From Deltaproteobacteria bacterium (GTDB taxonomy: Bacteria > Desulfobacterota > Desulfuromonadia > Desulfuromonadales > Geopsychrobacteraceae): DNA of 38,824 bases. The stretch covers positions 1 to 38,824 of the forward strand of contig JAGYPB010000024.1 in assembly GCA_018399135.1 (NCBI GenBank), written 5' to 3'. Shown here in pieces: positions 7,332 to 14,875 of this stretch (within the stretch, counting starts at the first letter, position 1; each line of letters opens with the position of its first letter). The translations under genes and the position numbers were made by a program. The notes beneath the pieces were generated by a model. It did no database searches. It saw only the letters and a program-made list of their open reading frames with translations, and was not told the DNA's origin.

Positions 7332-9113
7332 CTATAACAAGGGCCGAGCAAATAAATCGGGCAGCAGAGTACGCATATGCTGGTCGATGGTGGCCGACAC
7401 CTCTTTGCTGGTCGGTAGCTTCAGTAATTTTTCCACCAGTTCCTCCCCCTGTTTTTTGGACACATTACGCAGCACGCGCTTGACCCTGGGAATACAGGAG
7501 GGATTCATCGACAGTGCATCAAGGCCAAGGCCGATCAACACCAGAGTGTATAGGGGCTCACCGGCCATTTCACCACAAATACACGCCTCGATACCGGCCT
7601 CATGGGCGGCATCACAGGTTATTTTCAGAGCTCGCAGGATTGCTGGATGAAAGGGATCATATAAATAGGCAACATGCTGATTGCCGCGGTCAACGGCAAG
7701 AAAGTACTGAATGAGGTCGTTGGTGCCAATGGAGAAAAAATCAACTTCACACGCCAGAAAAGAGGCAATCATGACTGCGGAGGGGGTTTCAATCATGATT
7801 CCGACAGGGATATCAGGATTACAGGCCACCCCCTCCTGCTCCAGTTCCTTTGTCACCTCACGCAGAATTCGTTTACAGGCACGAATCTCGGCAACACCAC
7901 TGATCATCGGAAACATGATCTTTACCGGGCCGCACCCTGAAGCACGAAGAATGGCCCGCAACTGGATTCGGAACAGGTTTTCCTCCTGTAACGAGAATCG
8001 CACAGCGCGCAACCCCATAGCGGGATTAGCTTCATCATCCAGATTCAACCCGGCAACAAACTTATCTCCACCAATATCGAGGGTACGGATAGTGACCGGT
8101 TGACCTGCCATACGATCCAGGGCACTACAGTAAGCTTCAAATTGTTCTTCTTCAGATGGGGGCTGCTGGCGCCCCAGGTAAAGGAATTCGGTACGATACA
8201 GACCAATGCCTTCGGCAGCATGCTTGTGAGCCAATTTGAACTCGCTCTCCATTTCGAGATTACCGCATAAAGAGATACGTACTCCATCGGTGGTCACCGC
8301 ATCTAAATTACGGTAGTCTTCGAGTTCGTGTTCCAGAAATTCTAAATGCTGCTTGCGATCCTGATATTCTAGAATCGTCGCTGTTGAAGGATTCAGGATA
8401 ACAATCCCGCTTTCGCCATCAACAATAATAGTCTGGCGGTCTTCGACCTGAGAGGTAATGGTTTCCAGACCGACAACTGCCGGGATATCGAGAGAGCGGG
8501 CAAAAATCGCAGTATGGGAAGTGCGCCCGCCTTTGTCAGTGAGAAAGCCCAGCACCCGCGAACGATCAACCTGCATGGTCTCAGCAGGGGACAGGTCGTG
8601 AGCCACAATGATCGATTCTTTTTCAACGCGACCGGTCAGTTGCTCATCAGCACCGCAAAGAATCCGCAACAAGCGTTCTCCAACAGCATCGACATCGCTG
8701 CGCCGTTCACGTAAATATTCATCTTCAATATTGTCAAAAAGGCTGCGCAGATTTTTTAACACCTGACGCAGGGCACTCTCAGCGTTACGTTGAGCACGAA
8801 TTGCCGTTTCGGTCGCACCCACCAGCATATCATCCTCAAGAATCAGCATATGAGTATCGAGAATGTACAGATGCTCACGCAGGTGAACCTGCCCGGACAC
8901 CCGCTTCTTGATTCGCTGGAGTTGAGCTATGGCCTGGGTCACAGCCTGACGAAATCGCTCAATTTCGCCATCGATTTCATCGGTTTCGATATGAAAGTCA
9001 TAAACAGGTAAACGATGATCAAGCAGGTTGACCTGACCAATAGCGATACCCGGAGAAACGCCAATACCAACCAGATAGATGTCTTGTGTTGATCTATTCT
9101 TCTCCAAAACCAT
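7332..9113 (-). CDS. ptsI: PTS enzyme I (PEP-protein phosphotransferase)
   Basis: Enzyme I takes phosphate from phosphoenolpyruvate and passes it to HPr, starting the PTS relay in the cytoplasm. The 593-residue chain begins with YLVGIGVSPGIAIG, has the phosphohistidine site GGRTSHTAI (H200 from this start), and carries the C-terminal PEP-binding barrel motifs NPAMGLRAVR, FFSIGTNDLIQY and GEMAG. It lacks an N-terminal GAF domain, so it is the standard PtsI rather than PtsP. The start is uncertain: ATG at 9113 or TTG at 9119, both inside the HPr gene by about 20-26 bp and without a clear ribosome site. That implies translational coupling to HPr. Confidence 0.94.
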   Translation of the reverse strand: MVLEKNRSTQDIYLVGIGVSPGIAIGQVNLLDHRLPVYDFHIETDEIDGEIERFRQAVTQAIAQLQRIKKRVSGQVHLREHLYILDTHMLILEDDMLVGATETAIRAQRNAESALRQVLKNLRSLFDNIEDEYLRERRSDVDAVGERLLRILCGADEQLTGRVEKESIIVAHDLSPAETMQVDRSRVLGFLTDKGGRTSHTAIFARSLDIPAVVGLETITSQVEDRQTIIVDGESGIVILNPSTATILEYQDRKQHLEFLEHELEDYRNLDAVTTDGVRISLCGNLEMESEFKLAHKHAAEGIGLYRTEFLYLGRQQPPSEEEQFEAYCSALDRMAGQPVTIRTLDIGGDKFVAGLNLDDEANPAMGLRAVRFSLQEENLFRIQLRAILRASGCGPVKIMFPMISGVAEIRACKRILREVTKELEQEGVACNPDIPVGIMIETPSAVMIASFLACEVDFFSIGTNDLIQYFLAVDRGNQHVAYLYDPFHPAILRALKITCDAAHEAGIEACICGEMAGEPLYTLVLIGLGLDALSMNPSCIPRVKRVLRNVSKKQGEELVEKLLKLPTSKEVSATIDQHMRTLLPDLFARPLL

Positions 9114-9360
9114 CCTCAATCAGTTCAGCAAGTTGTTGCATTGCAAGTTCTTCGTCAGATCCTTCAACCTGCAGATGAATATTGCTTCCCTTAGGAGCTG
9201 CCAGCAGCAAAATCCCCATAATACTTTTGCCATTGACCTCCATATCCTCTTTTTTAATGGTGATCTCAGAAGCAAAACGGCTGGCTTTTTTCACCAGAAG
9301 TGCTGCTGCCCGGGCATGCAGGCCAAGGCGATTAACAATAGTGAAGTTACGTGTCTGCAT
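9094..9360 (-). CDS. ptsH: HPr phosphocarrier protein
   Basis: This 88-residue HPr receives phosphate on H15 (NRLGLHARAA) from enzyme I and passes it to EIIA. S46 in NGKSIMGIL is the site used by HPr kinase/phosphorylase, and hprK is present in the same cluster, so both regulatory and catalytic phosphorylation are plausible. Length and motif spacing are standard. It lies 12 bp behind the EIID gene and overlaps the start of ptsI. Confidence 0.96.
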   Translation of the reverse strand: MQTRNFTIVNRLGLHARAAALLVKKASRFASEITIKKEDMEVNGKSIMGILLLAAPKGSNIHLQVEGSDEELAMQQLAELIEDGFGEE

Positions 9361-9372
9361 AATCAGAACATC

Positions 9373-10146
9373 CTACAATTTAAGAAAAGAGGCCACATCA
9401 ACCCAAAAAATTCCGGCAATAATAATGCTGGCACAGGTAATAAATATCAGCAGCAGGGTCGACAGCCCACGGCGCGCTCCCAACCCCAATAGAACCATTG
9501 GCAGCAAGGTCAGCAACCCCGGCCAACTCGGCAATTGATGATCAACCAGATGTGAAAAAACCAGAAAAGCACACAGTCCACCCAGGATGACAACGGCAGC
9601 CTCCTTGATACGGATTGCCCAGTCCGGCAGATTATGTTGCTGGATATAATCTACCGACCCGATACCATGGCGATAGCCATATTCAAAAAATACAATCCTG
9701 AACCATAAAGGAAGCAGGTTAAACAATACCAGAAAGATCAATGGCGCCCAGATAATGCCCTTGACAGCAAAAAACAGAGCAATTCCGGCAGCCAGAGGCC
9801 TTAATCCTCCCCAGAACAGAGCATCTCCGATGGCGGCATAAGGTGCCGCGACAATCTCTTTGAAATCATCGATATCGATACTGCGGTCTTCACCGTTGAT
9901 AGCGCGTTCTTCTTCAAGCTTAAGAACCGCTCCTGCTACCAATGGCGCCAGATAGGGATGGGTATTGAAATATCCCACATGGCGCATGGACACTTCGCGC
10001 ATTTTTTCTTCGGGATAGATCTTGCGCAATCCGGGCATAAGAGCAAAAAGGAAACCAAGCCCCTGCATCCGCTGATAACTCCAGCTTGCCTGTAAAAACA
10101 GCAGACGCAACCAGACATGTAGACGTGTCCGCCAACCCAGCCTCAT
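9373..10146 (-). CDS. PTS mannose-family IID component
   Basis: This membrane subunit of about 257 residues belongs to the mannose/fructose/sorbose PTS family and forms the translocation channel with EIIC. N-terminal features include FLQASWSYQRMQGLGF, and about residues 60-75 hold HVGYFNTHPYLAPLVAG, a hallmark of EIID (ManZ) proteins. Several hydrophobic helices fill the C-terminal half. The ATG at 10146 overlaps the EIIC stop as ATGA and yields the expected MRLGWRTR start; a longer in-frame ATG lies inside EIIC and is rejected. The chain is slightly shorter than E. coli ManZ. The sugar specificity is not evident. Confidence 0.92.
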   Translation of the reverse strand: MRLGWRTRLHVWLRLLFLQASWSYQRMQGLGFLFALMPGLRKIYPEEKMREVSMRHVGYFNTHPYLAPLVAGAVLKLEEERAINGEDRSIDIDDFKEIVAAPYAAIGDALFWGGLRPLAAGIALFFAVKGIIWAPLIFLVLFNLLPLWFRIVFFEYGYRHGIGSVDYIQQHNLPDWAIRIKEAAVVILGGLCAFLVFSHLVDHQLPSWPGLLTLLPMVLLGLGARRGLSTLLLIFITCASIIIAGIFWVDVASFLKL

Positions 10147-10838
10147 GGTTGCACCAGCCACATCAGCAAGAATGCCATTCCAAAGGATGCACAAAACAGA
10201 GTAATAGCGCGGCTGACATTAATGGTGCCGAGAATGACCGCCACACCGATTAACGGCAGTGCCAGTTGGAGCAAGCCGGCTGAATAAGACATGGAAATCT
10301 GCAGCCAGGGCCAAATCGGTGGAATCAGCACCAGGCCACAGACGACAATTGTGAGATAGGTCAGTAACGATGAAACGGCAAAACTGAGCAGACCGCGCAG
10401 ATGCAGCAGCTGTACCTGACCAAAAAACTCATCCTGCAAGGCCTGATCGGTTCGAACGGGAAGAATACTGTTATAGTTGCGCGCACGATGCTCGAAATAT
10501 TGTCCTACCTTCCCTACCGGCAGGGCAATCAGCAGGGACAAGAGCATCAATTCAGTGGACAATCCTTCAAGCTGGGAACCAAGCACAATGCTTAAGACTG
10601 TAGCGGCTACAGCCACCTGGGTATCATCGGGAGGCACTGCGGCACCTACCGGCAAGCGTGCCAGCCACAGGAGCTCAACCATCACCCCAATCTGCAAACC
10701 GATCAGCGGCTCTCCCAACAACACCCCGGCCAGCGGGGCGGCAACAATCGGCCGAGACACAAGAATCTGCAGAATCGCTACCCGATCCAGACCACAGATC
10801 AAAGCGACCATTCCCCCGATCAACAGCTGAAATACCAT
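10143..10838 (-). CDS. PTS mannose-family IIC component
   Basis: This 231-residue polytopic inner-membrane protein is related to ManY/AgaC-type EIIC subunits. It begins MVFQLLIGGMVALICGLDRV and contains PIVAAPLAGVLLGEPLIGLQ and MVELLWLARLPVGAAVPPD, typical of the family. With EIID it forms the sugar pathway through the membrane. The ATG at 10838 shares one base with the EIIB stop (TGATG) and has GGAG upstream at a good spacing; an upstream in-frame ATG at 10982 would overlap EIIB by 145 bp and gives a non-conserved leader. It sits in a full A-B-C-D gene order. Confidence 0.92.
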   Translation of the reverse strand: MVFQLLIGGMVALICGLDRVAILQILVSRPIVAAPLAGVLLGEPLIGLQIGVMVELLWLARLPVGAAVPPDDTQVAVAATVLSIVLGSQLEGLSTELMLLSLLIALPVGKVGQYFEHRARNYNSILPVRTDQALQDEFFGQVQLLHLRGLLSFAVSSLLTYLTIVVCGLVLIPPIWPWLQISMSYSAGLLQLALPLIGVAVILGTINVSRAITLFCASFGMAFLLMWLVQP

Positions 10839-11332
10839 CAGTCCGTCTCCCGCGGGCTGGGAATCAACCGGCGCCATGGTCGTTCGGTGTCGGCGGGGAT
10901 ACAACGAGCCGTGATGTTCACCCCTTCTTCTTCCAGAGAAATCAGATCGTCGAGATCTTCCAAGGCAAGAAACACTGTACAACTAAATCGCGCTTTGCCA
11001 ATATCGGCATGAAGGTTGCCAAGGTTCAGCTGCCGATAGTTGAAACCCAGACGGTAGGCGCGCAACGCATCTGCCGGGGTACCAAACAGCAACAGCACAC
11101 GGTAGCGATCAAGGGCGTTGGTCAGGAGCAGGCGAACACTCTCTGCGACAGTTCCTACCTCAACCCGCATCCGGCTTGGAACCGAGGCTTTCATCATCAG
11201 TTTTTTCAGGGGGTTGGCAGCAAGGACATCATTGGCGACGACAATACAGTTGGCTTGCACATAGGGAACCCAGGCTTCGAGAACCTGGCCATGAATAAGG
11301 CGATTATCAATGCGGGTCAATACCAGGGTCAT
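10838..11332 (-). CDS. PTS mannose-family IIB component
   Basis: This 164-residue cytoplasmic EIIB is of the mannose/sorbose class. It starts with LVLTRIDNRLIHGQVLEAW, in which H14 is the phosphorylated histidine. It accepts phosphate from EIIA and gives it to the incoming sugar at the EIIC/EIID channel. The central part (LLLLFGTPADALRAYRLG, LNLGNLHA) also follows the family. It follows the EIIA gene after a 27-bp gap and overlaps the EIIC start by one base. It is a stand-alone IIB, not fused to IIA as in E. coli ManX. Confidence 0.94.
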   Translation of the reverse strand: MTLVLTRIDNRLIHGQVLEAWVPYVQANCIVVANDVLAANPLKKLMMKASVPSRMRVEVGTVAESVRLLLTNALDRYRVLLLFGTPADALRAYRLGFNYRQLNLGNLHADIGKARFSCTVFLALEDLDDLISLEEEGVNITARCIPADTERPWRRLIPSPRETD

Positions 11333-11359
11333 GATTTATCCACTCGCTAATCGTTCAGA

Positions 11360-11758
11360 CTAACGCAACAGGTCGATCGGTCGAATGATCGCCGTGCGGG
11401 CGTATTCAGCGAGTTGGGCGGCAAGTTCCTCGAACTCACAAGTTAACCGCAAACCCGCTCCTTTCAGCAACATCGGCAGGTTGACTCCAGTGACAATATC
11501 AACCTTGCTCTCTTCGAGAAATTCAACACTGATATTGGTCGGTGTTCCACCAAAAAGGTCAGTCAAAATCATGACGCCGTCACCATCAGAACCGAGCCGC
11601 TGCAACGCCTCATAAACCTGATTATGGGCATCGTCAACCGCGGTTTCAGGTTCAATGTTCACAGCAGCCAGGGCTTCCTGTGGTCCCAAAATCATTTCCG
11701 CTGCCCGGCACAGTTCGGCAGCCATGTGCGAATGAGTAACGACCAGGATTCCGATCAT
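11360..11758 (-). CDS. PTS mannose-family IIA component
   Basis: This 132-residue stand-alone EIIA corresponds to the N-terminal half of E. coli ManX. The start MIGILVVTHSHMAAEL places the phosphorylated histidine at H9, and LTDLFGGTPTN is the family signature loop. It relays phosphate from HPr to EIIB. An AAGGGG site spans the end of rapZ, and only 3 bp separate the two genes. In alpha- and deltaproteobacteria, such EIIA proteins next to hprK and rapZ often have regulatory duties as well as transport. Confidence 0.95.
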   Translation of the reverse strand: MIGILVVTHSHMAAELCRAAEMILGPQEALAAVNIEPETAVDDAHNQVYEALQRLGSDGDGVMILTDLFGGTPTNISVEFLEESKVDIVTGVNLPMLLKGAGLRLTCEFEELAAQLAEYARTAIIRPIDLLR

Positions 11759-11761
11759 CTG

Positions 11762-12622
11762 TTACCCCTTGGTGACATCACGATGACTGCTTTGAACAAT
11801 GACATCGGCAACGGGAAAATGTTGATACATATCTTCGACAATTGATACGCTGCGATGGCGCCCTCCCGTACAACCAATACCGATCGTCAGATAGCTTTTT
11901 CCCTCTTTACGATAATGAGGCAGCAAAAAAGTCAGAAGATTGTCCAGATGATAACGAAAATCGCGGGCTTCGGGCTGAGTCAGAACATAATCACGCACCT
12001 GGCTATCCAGACCGGTTAGAGGCTGTAATTCCGGCATATAGTGAGGGTTGGAAAGAAAGCGCACATCAAAGACCAGATCAGCGGCCAAGGGCAGCCCATA
12101 GCGGTAACCGAAGGATTCAATATTGACAATCAAACGCGCCAGATTCTCGGTGCCGAGATACTCCAGTACCAGGTCACGTAACTGACGGACATTAAGGTTC
12201 GTGCTGTCAATCACTCTGGTAGCGGCATCGCGCAAGAGTTGCAATTGTCCGCGCTCATTGGCAACCCCTTCCTGCACGGTTCCGACCAGAGCCAGTGGAT
12301 GTGTCCGGCGGGTTTCTGAGTAGCGGCGCAAAAGCTCATCGTCGTCGGCCTCAAAAAAAAGGATCTCGATCTGATGACCGGCAGCTTGCAGCTGCTCGAA
12401 GGTGCCGGCATGATCGGTCAGAAAGGTTCGATTCCGTACGTCGATAACGACCGCGACATCCGTATGCTGACACAACTCCTGTCGCGCCCGCTGCATAAAA
12501 TCAGGAAGCATGACCAGCGGCAAATTATCAACAACAAAAAAACCCTGATCCTCCATGGCCCGCGCTGCGGTGGATTTGCCGGACCCTGACAGTCCGCTGA
12601 TAATAACCAGACGCTTGCTCAT
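11762..12622 (-). CDS. rapZ: RapZ-family nucleotide-binding protein
   Basis: This 286-residue member of the RapZ/YvcJ family has a Walker A motif GLSGSGKS at residues 10-17 and the C-terminal GIGCTGGRHRSV signature. In E. coli RapZ binds small RNAs and guides RNase E to adjust amino-sugar synthesis; in this lineage the target is not established. Its start overlaps the hprK stop as ATGA, and EIIA follows after 3 bp, so it is firmly inside the PTS regulatory operon. Confidence 0.94.
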   Translation of the reverse strand: MSKRLVIISGLSGSGKSTAARAMEDQGFFVVDNLPLVMLPDFMQRARQELCQHTDVAVVIDVRNRTFLTDHAGTFEQLQAAGHQIEILFFEADDDELLRRYSETRRTHPLALVGTVQEGVANERGQLQLLRDAATRVIDSTNLNVRQLRDLVLEYLGTENLARLIVNIESFGYRYGLPLAADLVFDVRFLSNPHYMPELQPLTGLDSQVRDYVLTQPEARDFRYHLDNLLTFLLPHYRKEGKSYLTIGIGCTGGRHRSVSIVEDMYQHFPVADVIVQSSHRDVTKG

Positions 12623-13593
12623 TCGAGGTTCTCGCCAATAATAGTGTGAGCATGCAGATGGGCTGCCTCAGCCATGCGCTTTTCCAACAGATTCTGGAAC
12701 TCCTGCGCGCTATGATAACCCAGCTCTTTAAGCAGCTGATTACGGGCAGCGACCTCAACAATGGTACCGATATTGCGTCCGGGAGCCACCGGAATCTGGA
12801 CAAAAGGCAGGTCAACCCCATGAAGCTGGTAAGTCATTTCATCAAGGCCATGACGGTCGTAATCTTTATCATCCTCCCACTTGACCAGTTCAACAACCAG
12901 ATCAATTTTTTTCCGTTCGCGAACGGATGAAACGCCGAACAGGTGTTTGATGTTCAGAATACCCAGACCACGAATTTCCATATGATAATGGAGCAGATCC
13001 ATACCCTCCCCGAAAATGACCGAAGGTAGCTTGAAGCGCACGCGAATGACATCATCAGCCACCAGTCGATAACCACGCAGCACCAATTCCAGAGCACACT
13101 CACTCTTGCCAATACCGCTCTTGCCTTGAATCAAGACACCGACACCCAGAATATCAATCAGAACACCATGGAGTGTTGATGTCGGCAACAAGTGTTCTTC
13201 AAGAAAACGGGTCATCAGCGCAATAAAATCAGAGCTTAAAAGTCTGGTACGTAGCAAAGGAGTGCCGCTGAGCTCAGCTTGTTGAATAAGGGCTTCCGGA
13301 ACCTGCTGATTTTTTGTGACAATCAGGCAACAGACGCGCCGCCGACACAGCTCAATGATACGCTTTTTGGCCTCGTCTGTCGCCATATCGGCAAGAAAAC
13401 AGAGCTCAGTTGAACCAAGGACCTGGATGCGATCTGAATGTAAACTCTTATTAAAGCCCGCCAGCGCCAGTCCCGGCTTTTGTATTCTTGGTTGAGAGAC
13501 AAGATTTTCTATACCGGACTTACCAGATAAAAGCTCGAGTTCAAGACCTGCTTCTTTTTCTTCAAGAATTTCTCTGATACTTATGGTAGGCAT
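12619..13593 (-). CDS. hprK: HPr kinase/phosphorylase
   Basis: This 324-residue bifunctional enzyme adds or removes phosphate on S46 of HPr. The C-terminal half has the P-loop QGKSGIGKS (about 156-164), LVADDVIRV and the HprK signature EIRGLGILNI; the N-terminal half is the regulatory domain. An AGGTG ribosome site stands 8 bases before the ATG. Its presence alongside an HPr with an intact S46 means the cluster has the regulatory switch better known from Firmicutes, here with ptsN and rapZ. Confidence 0.95.
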   Translation of the reverse strand: MPTISIREILEEKEAGLELELLSGKSGIENLVSQPRIQKPGLALAGFNKSLHSDRIQVLGSTELCFLADMATDEAKKRIIELCRRRVCCLIVTKNQQVPEALIQQAELSGTPLLRTRLLSSDFIALMTRFLEEHLLPTSTLHGVLIDILGVGVLIQGKSGIGKSECALELVLRGYRLVADDVIRVRFKLPSVIFGEGMDLLHYHMEIRGLGILNIKHLFGVSSVRERKKIDLVVELVKWEDDKDYDRHGLDEMTYQLHGVDLPFVQIPVAPGRNIGTIVEVAARNQLLKELGYHSAQEFQNLLEKRMAEAAHLHAHTIIGENLE

Positions 13594-13675
13594 AACATCA
13601 ACACCTGATCAGCTGTCCTGGCGGCAACCCCATCGCATTCGCACAGGGAACAATGAAGCGCTAAGGACCCAGCTG

Positions 13676-14137
13676 TTACGAGGTCCCTTCATGATCAAGA
13701 ATAATCTGGTAAATAGCTGCAGCATCAGCAGCTGCGAGCAACTGCTTACGTACCTGGACATCTTTGAGCAGCTTGGAAATCCGGGCCAGGGTCTTCAGGT
13801 GAACTCCGACAGCTCCCTGCGGAGCTATCAATAAAAAGAACAGCTGAGCTGACTGTCCATCCATCGACTCAAAGTCCACCCCTTGACTGCTTCGGGCAAA
13901 AACCAGTTGCAGTGTCGAAAGGTTGGCAATCTTGCCGTGGGGAATAGCAACCCCGTCCCCGATACCAGTGCTGCCAAGTTTTTCGCGCTCGTAAAGAACG
14001 TCAAGAACCTGGTTACGCTCCAGTTCAGGAACCAGCGGCACCAGAGTATCGGTCAATTCCGCAAGAACTCCTTTTTTATCGGTGGCTCTAAGCTCGCTGA
14101 TGATGGCCTGCGGATTCAATAATTCAGAAATCTTCAT
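13676..14137 (-). CDS. ptsN: Nitrogen-regulatory PTS EIIA (PtsN)
   Basis: This EIIA of the fructose/Ntr class has 153 residues. GVAIPHGKI contains the phosphorylated H67 (from the ATG at 14137), and the surrounding REKLGSTGIGDG is the family signature. PtsN proteins are regulatory phosphoacceptors that tune potassium transport, stringent response and sigma-54-linked genes in proteobacteria. An upstream in-frame GTG at 14155 is possible, but MKISELLNPQAI is the usual start. It lies between hpf and hprK, the common order downstream of rpoN. Confidence 0.92.
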   Translation of the reverse strand: MKISELLNPQAIISELRATDKKGVLAELTDTLVPLVPELERNQVLDVLYEREKLGSTGIGDGVAIPHGKIANLSTLQLVFARSSQGVDFESMDGQSAQLFFLLIAPQGAVGVHLKTLARISKLLKDVQVRKQLLAAADAAAIYQIILDHEGTS

Positions 14138-14175
14138 AACTTGTGTCTTTATCACTTAAAAGAAGGTGAAACAAT

Positions 14176-14204
14176 CGGGGTTTCACGCTGTGCGTGGAAC
14201 CCCG
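14176..14204. terminator. Strong GC hairpin between hpf and ptsN
   Basis: CGGGGTTTCACGC pairs with GCGTGGAACCCCG around a 3-base loop, with one internal mismatch pair. On the transcribed minus strand the stem is followed by ATTGTTTC rather than a T run. It may therefore be a weak terminator or a processing/stabilising stem that sets hpf above ptsN expression. Confidence 0.5.
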
Positions 14205-14212
14205 CAATTATC

Positions 14213-14761
14213 CTACTTACCGTGGGGAACAATCAAACCGTAATTTCCATCTTTTCGCCGATAAACAACATTCATCTCTTCGGAACGATCATCGGTGAAC
14301 ACCAGGAACTCTTTGCTGAGCAGATCCATCTGCATCACGGCTTCTTCAACGGACATGGGCTTGATAAAAAACGAATTACTGCGGATAATTTCAGGCTCAT
14401 CCCTTCCTTCATCAAAGCTGGGGGCTGAGTAAACAGTTTTCTCAATGCGCCGCTGTACTCCTTCACTGCCCTTATGGTTTTTAAGTTTTTCTTTGTAGCG
14501 TTTAAGCTGACGCTCTATCTTGTCTACCATCAGATCGATAGCCGCGTACATATCTTCTTTTTCTTCAGCACTTTTCATGGTCAGGCCTTTGGCAACCATC
14601 GTCACCTCGGCGCGCTGATTAATCTTTTTTTGAACCGAAAGAACCACCTGAGCGTCAATTGGTTCGTCAATATACTTTTTTACTCGTGCCAGTTTTTCTT
14701 CAACATAATCACGTAAGGGATCACTGCTTTCCATGTGCCTGAACGTCACCGCAATTTGCAT
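14213..14761 (-). CDS. hpf: Ribosome hibernation promoting factor, long form
   Basis: This 182-residue long HPF has an N-terminal S30AE ribosome-binding domain (about 1-100, starting MQIAVTFRHMESSDPLRDYV) and a C-terminal dimerisation domain (about 125-182, with FFIKPMSVEEAVMQMDLL). Long forms bring two 70S ribosomes together as inactive 100S particles in starved cells. An AGGAGG site 7 bases before the ATG predicts strong translation. It has its own sigma-70-like promoter behind rpoN, and a strong hairpin follows its stop, so it could be expressed at a higher level than its neighbours. Confidence 0.96.
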   Translation of the reverse strand: MQIAVTFRHMESSDPLRDYVEEKLARVKKYIDEPIDAQVVLSVQKKINQRAEVTMVAKGLTMKSAEEKEDMYAAIDLMVDKIERQLKRYKEKLKNHKGSEGVQRRIEKTVYSAPSFDEGRDEPEIIRSNSFFIKPMSVEEAVMQMDLLSKEFLVFTDDRSEEMNVVYRRKDGNYGLIVPHGK

Positions 14762-14829
14762 AAAAACACCTCCTATTTATCGAGAGCTCTTTCATAGAGC
14801 CTCGTTTTCACTATAGTATAGCGCAGTTC

Positions 14830-14858
14830 TTAATATTACGCTGGAATAGAATGGTCAA
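14830..14858 (-). promoter_or_regulatory. Candidate sigma-70 promoter of hpf
   Basis: Minus-strand TTGACC (14853-14858) and TATTAA (14830-14835) are separated by 17 bp, within the 114-bp rpoN-hpf gap. A second possible -10 (TATACT) lies about 20 bp closer to hpf. I saw no clear sigma-54 GG-N10-GC site. Confidence 0.5.
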
Positions 14859-14875
14859 TACCACCTGTGATAGCG

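Noticed and set aside
10658-11350. Plus-strand frame opposite EIIB/EIIC (230 codons)
   Set aside because: Low-complexity, Arg/Pro/Gln-rich translation antisense to conserved PTS genes.
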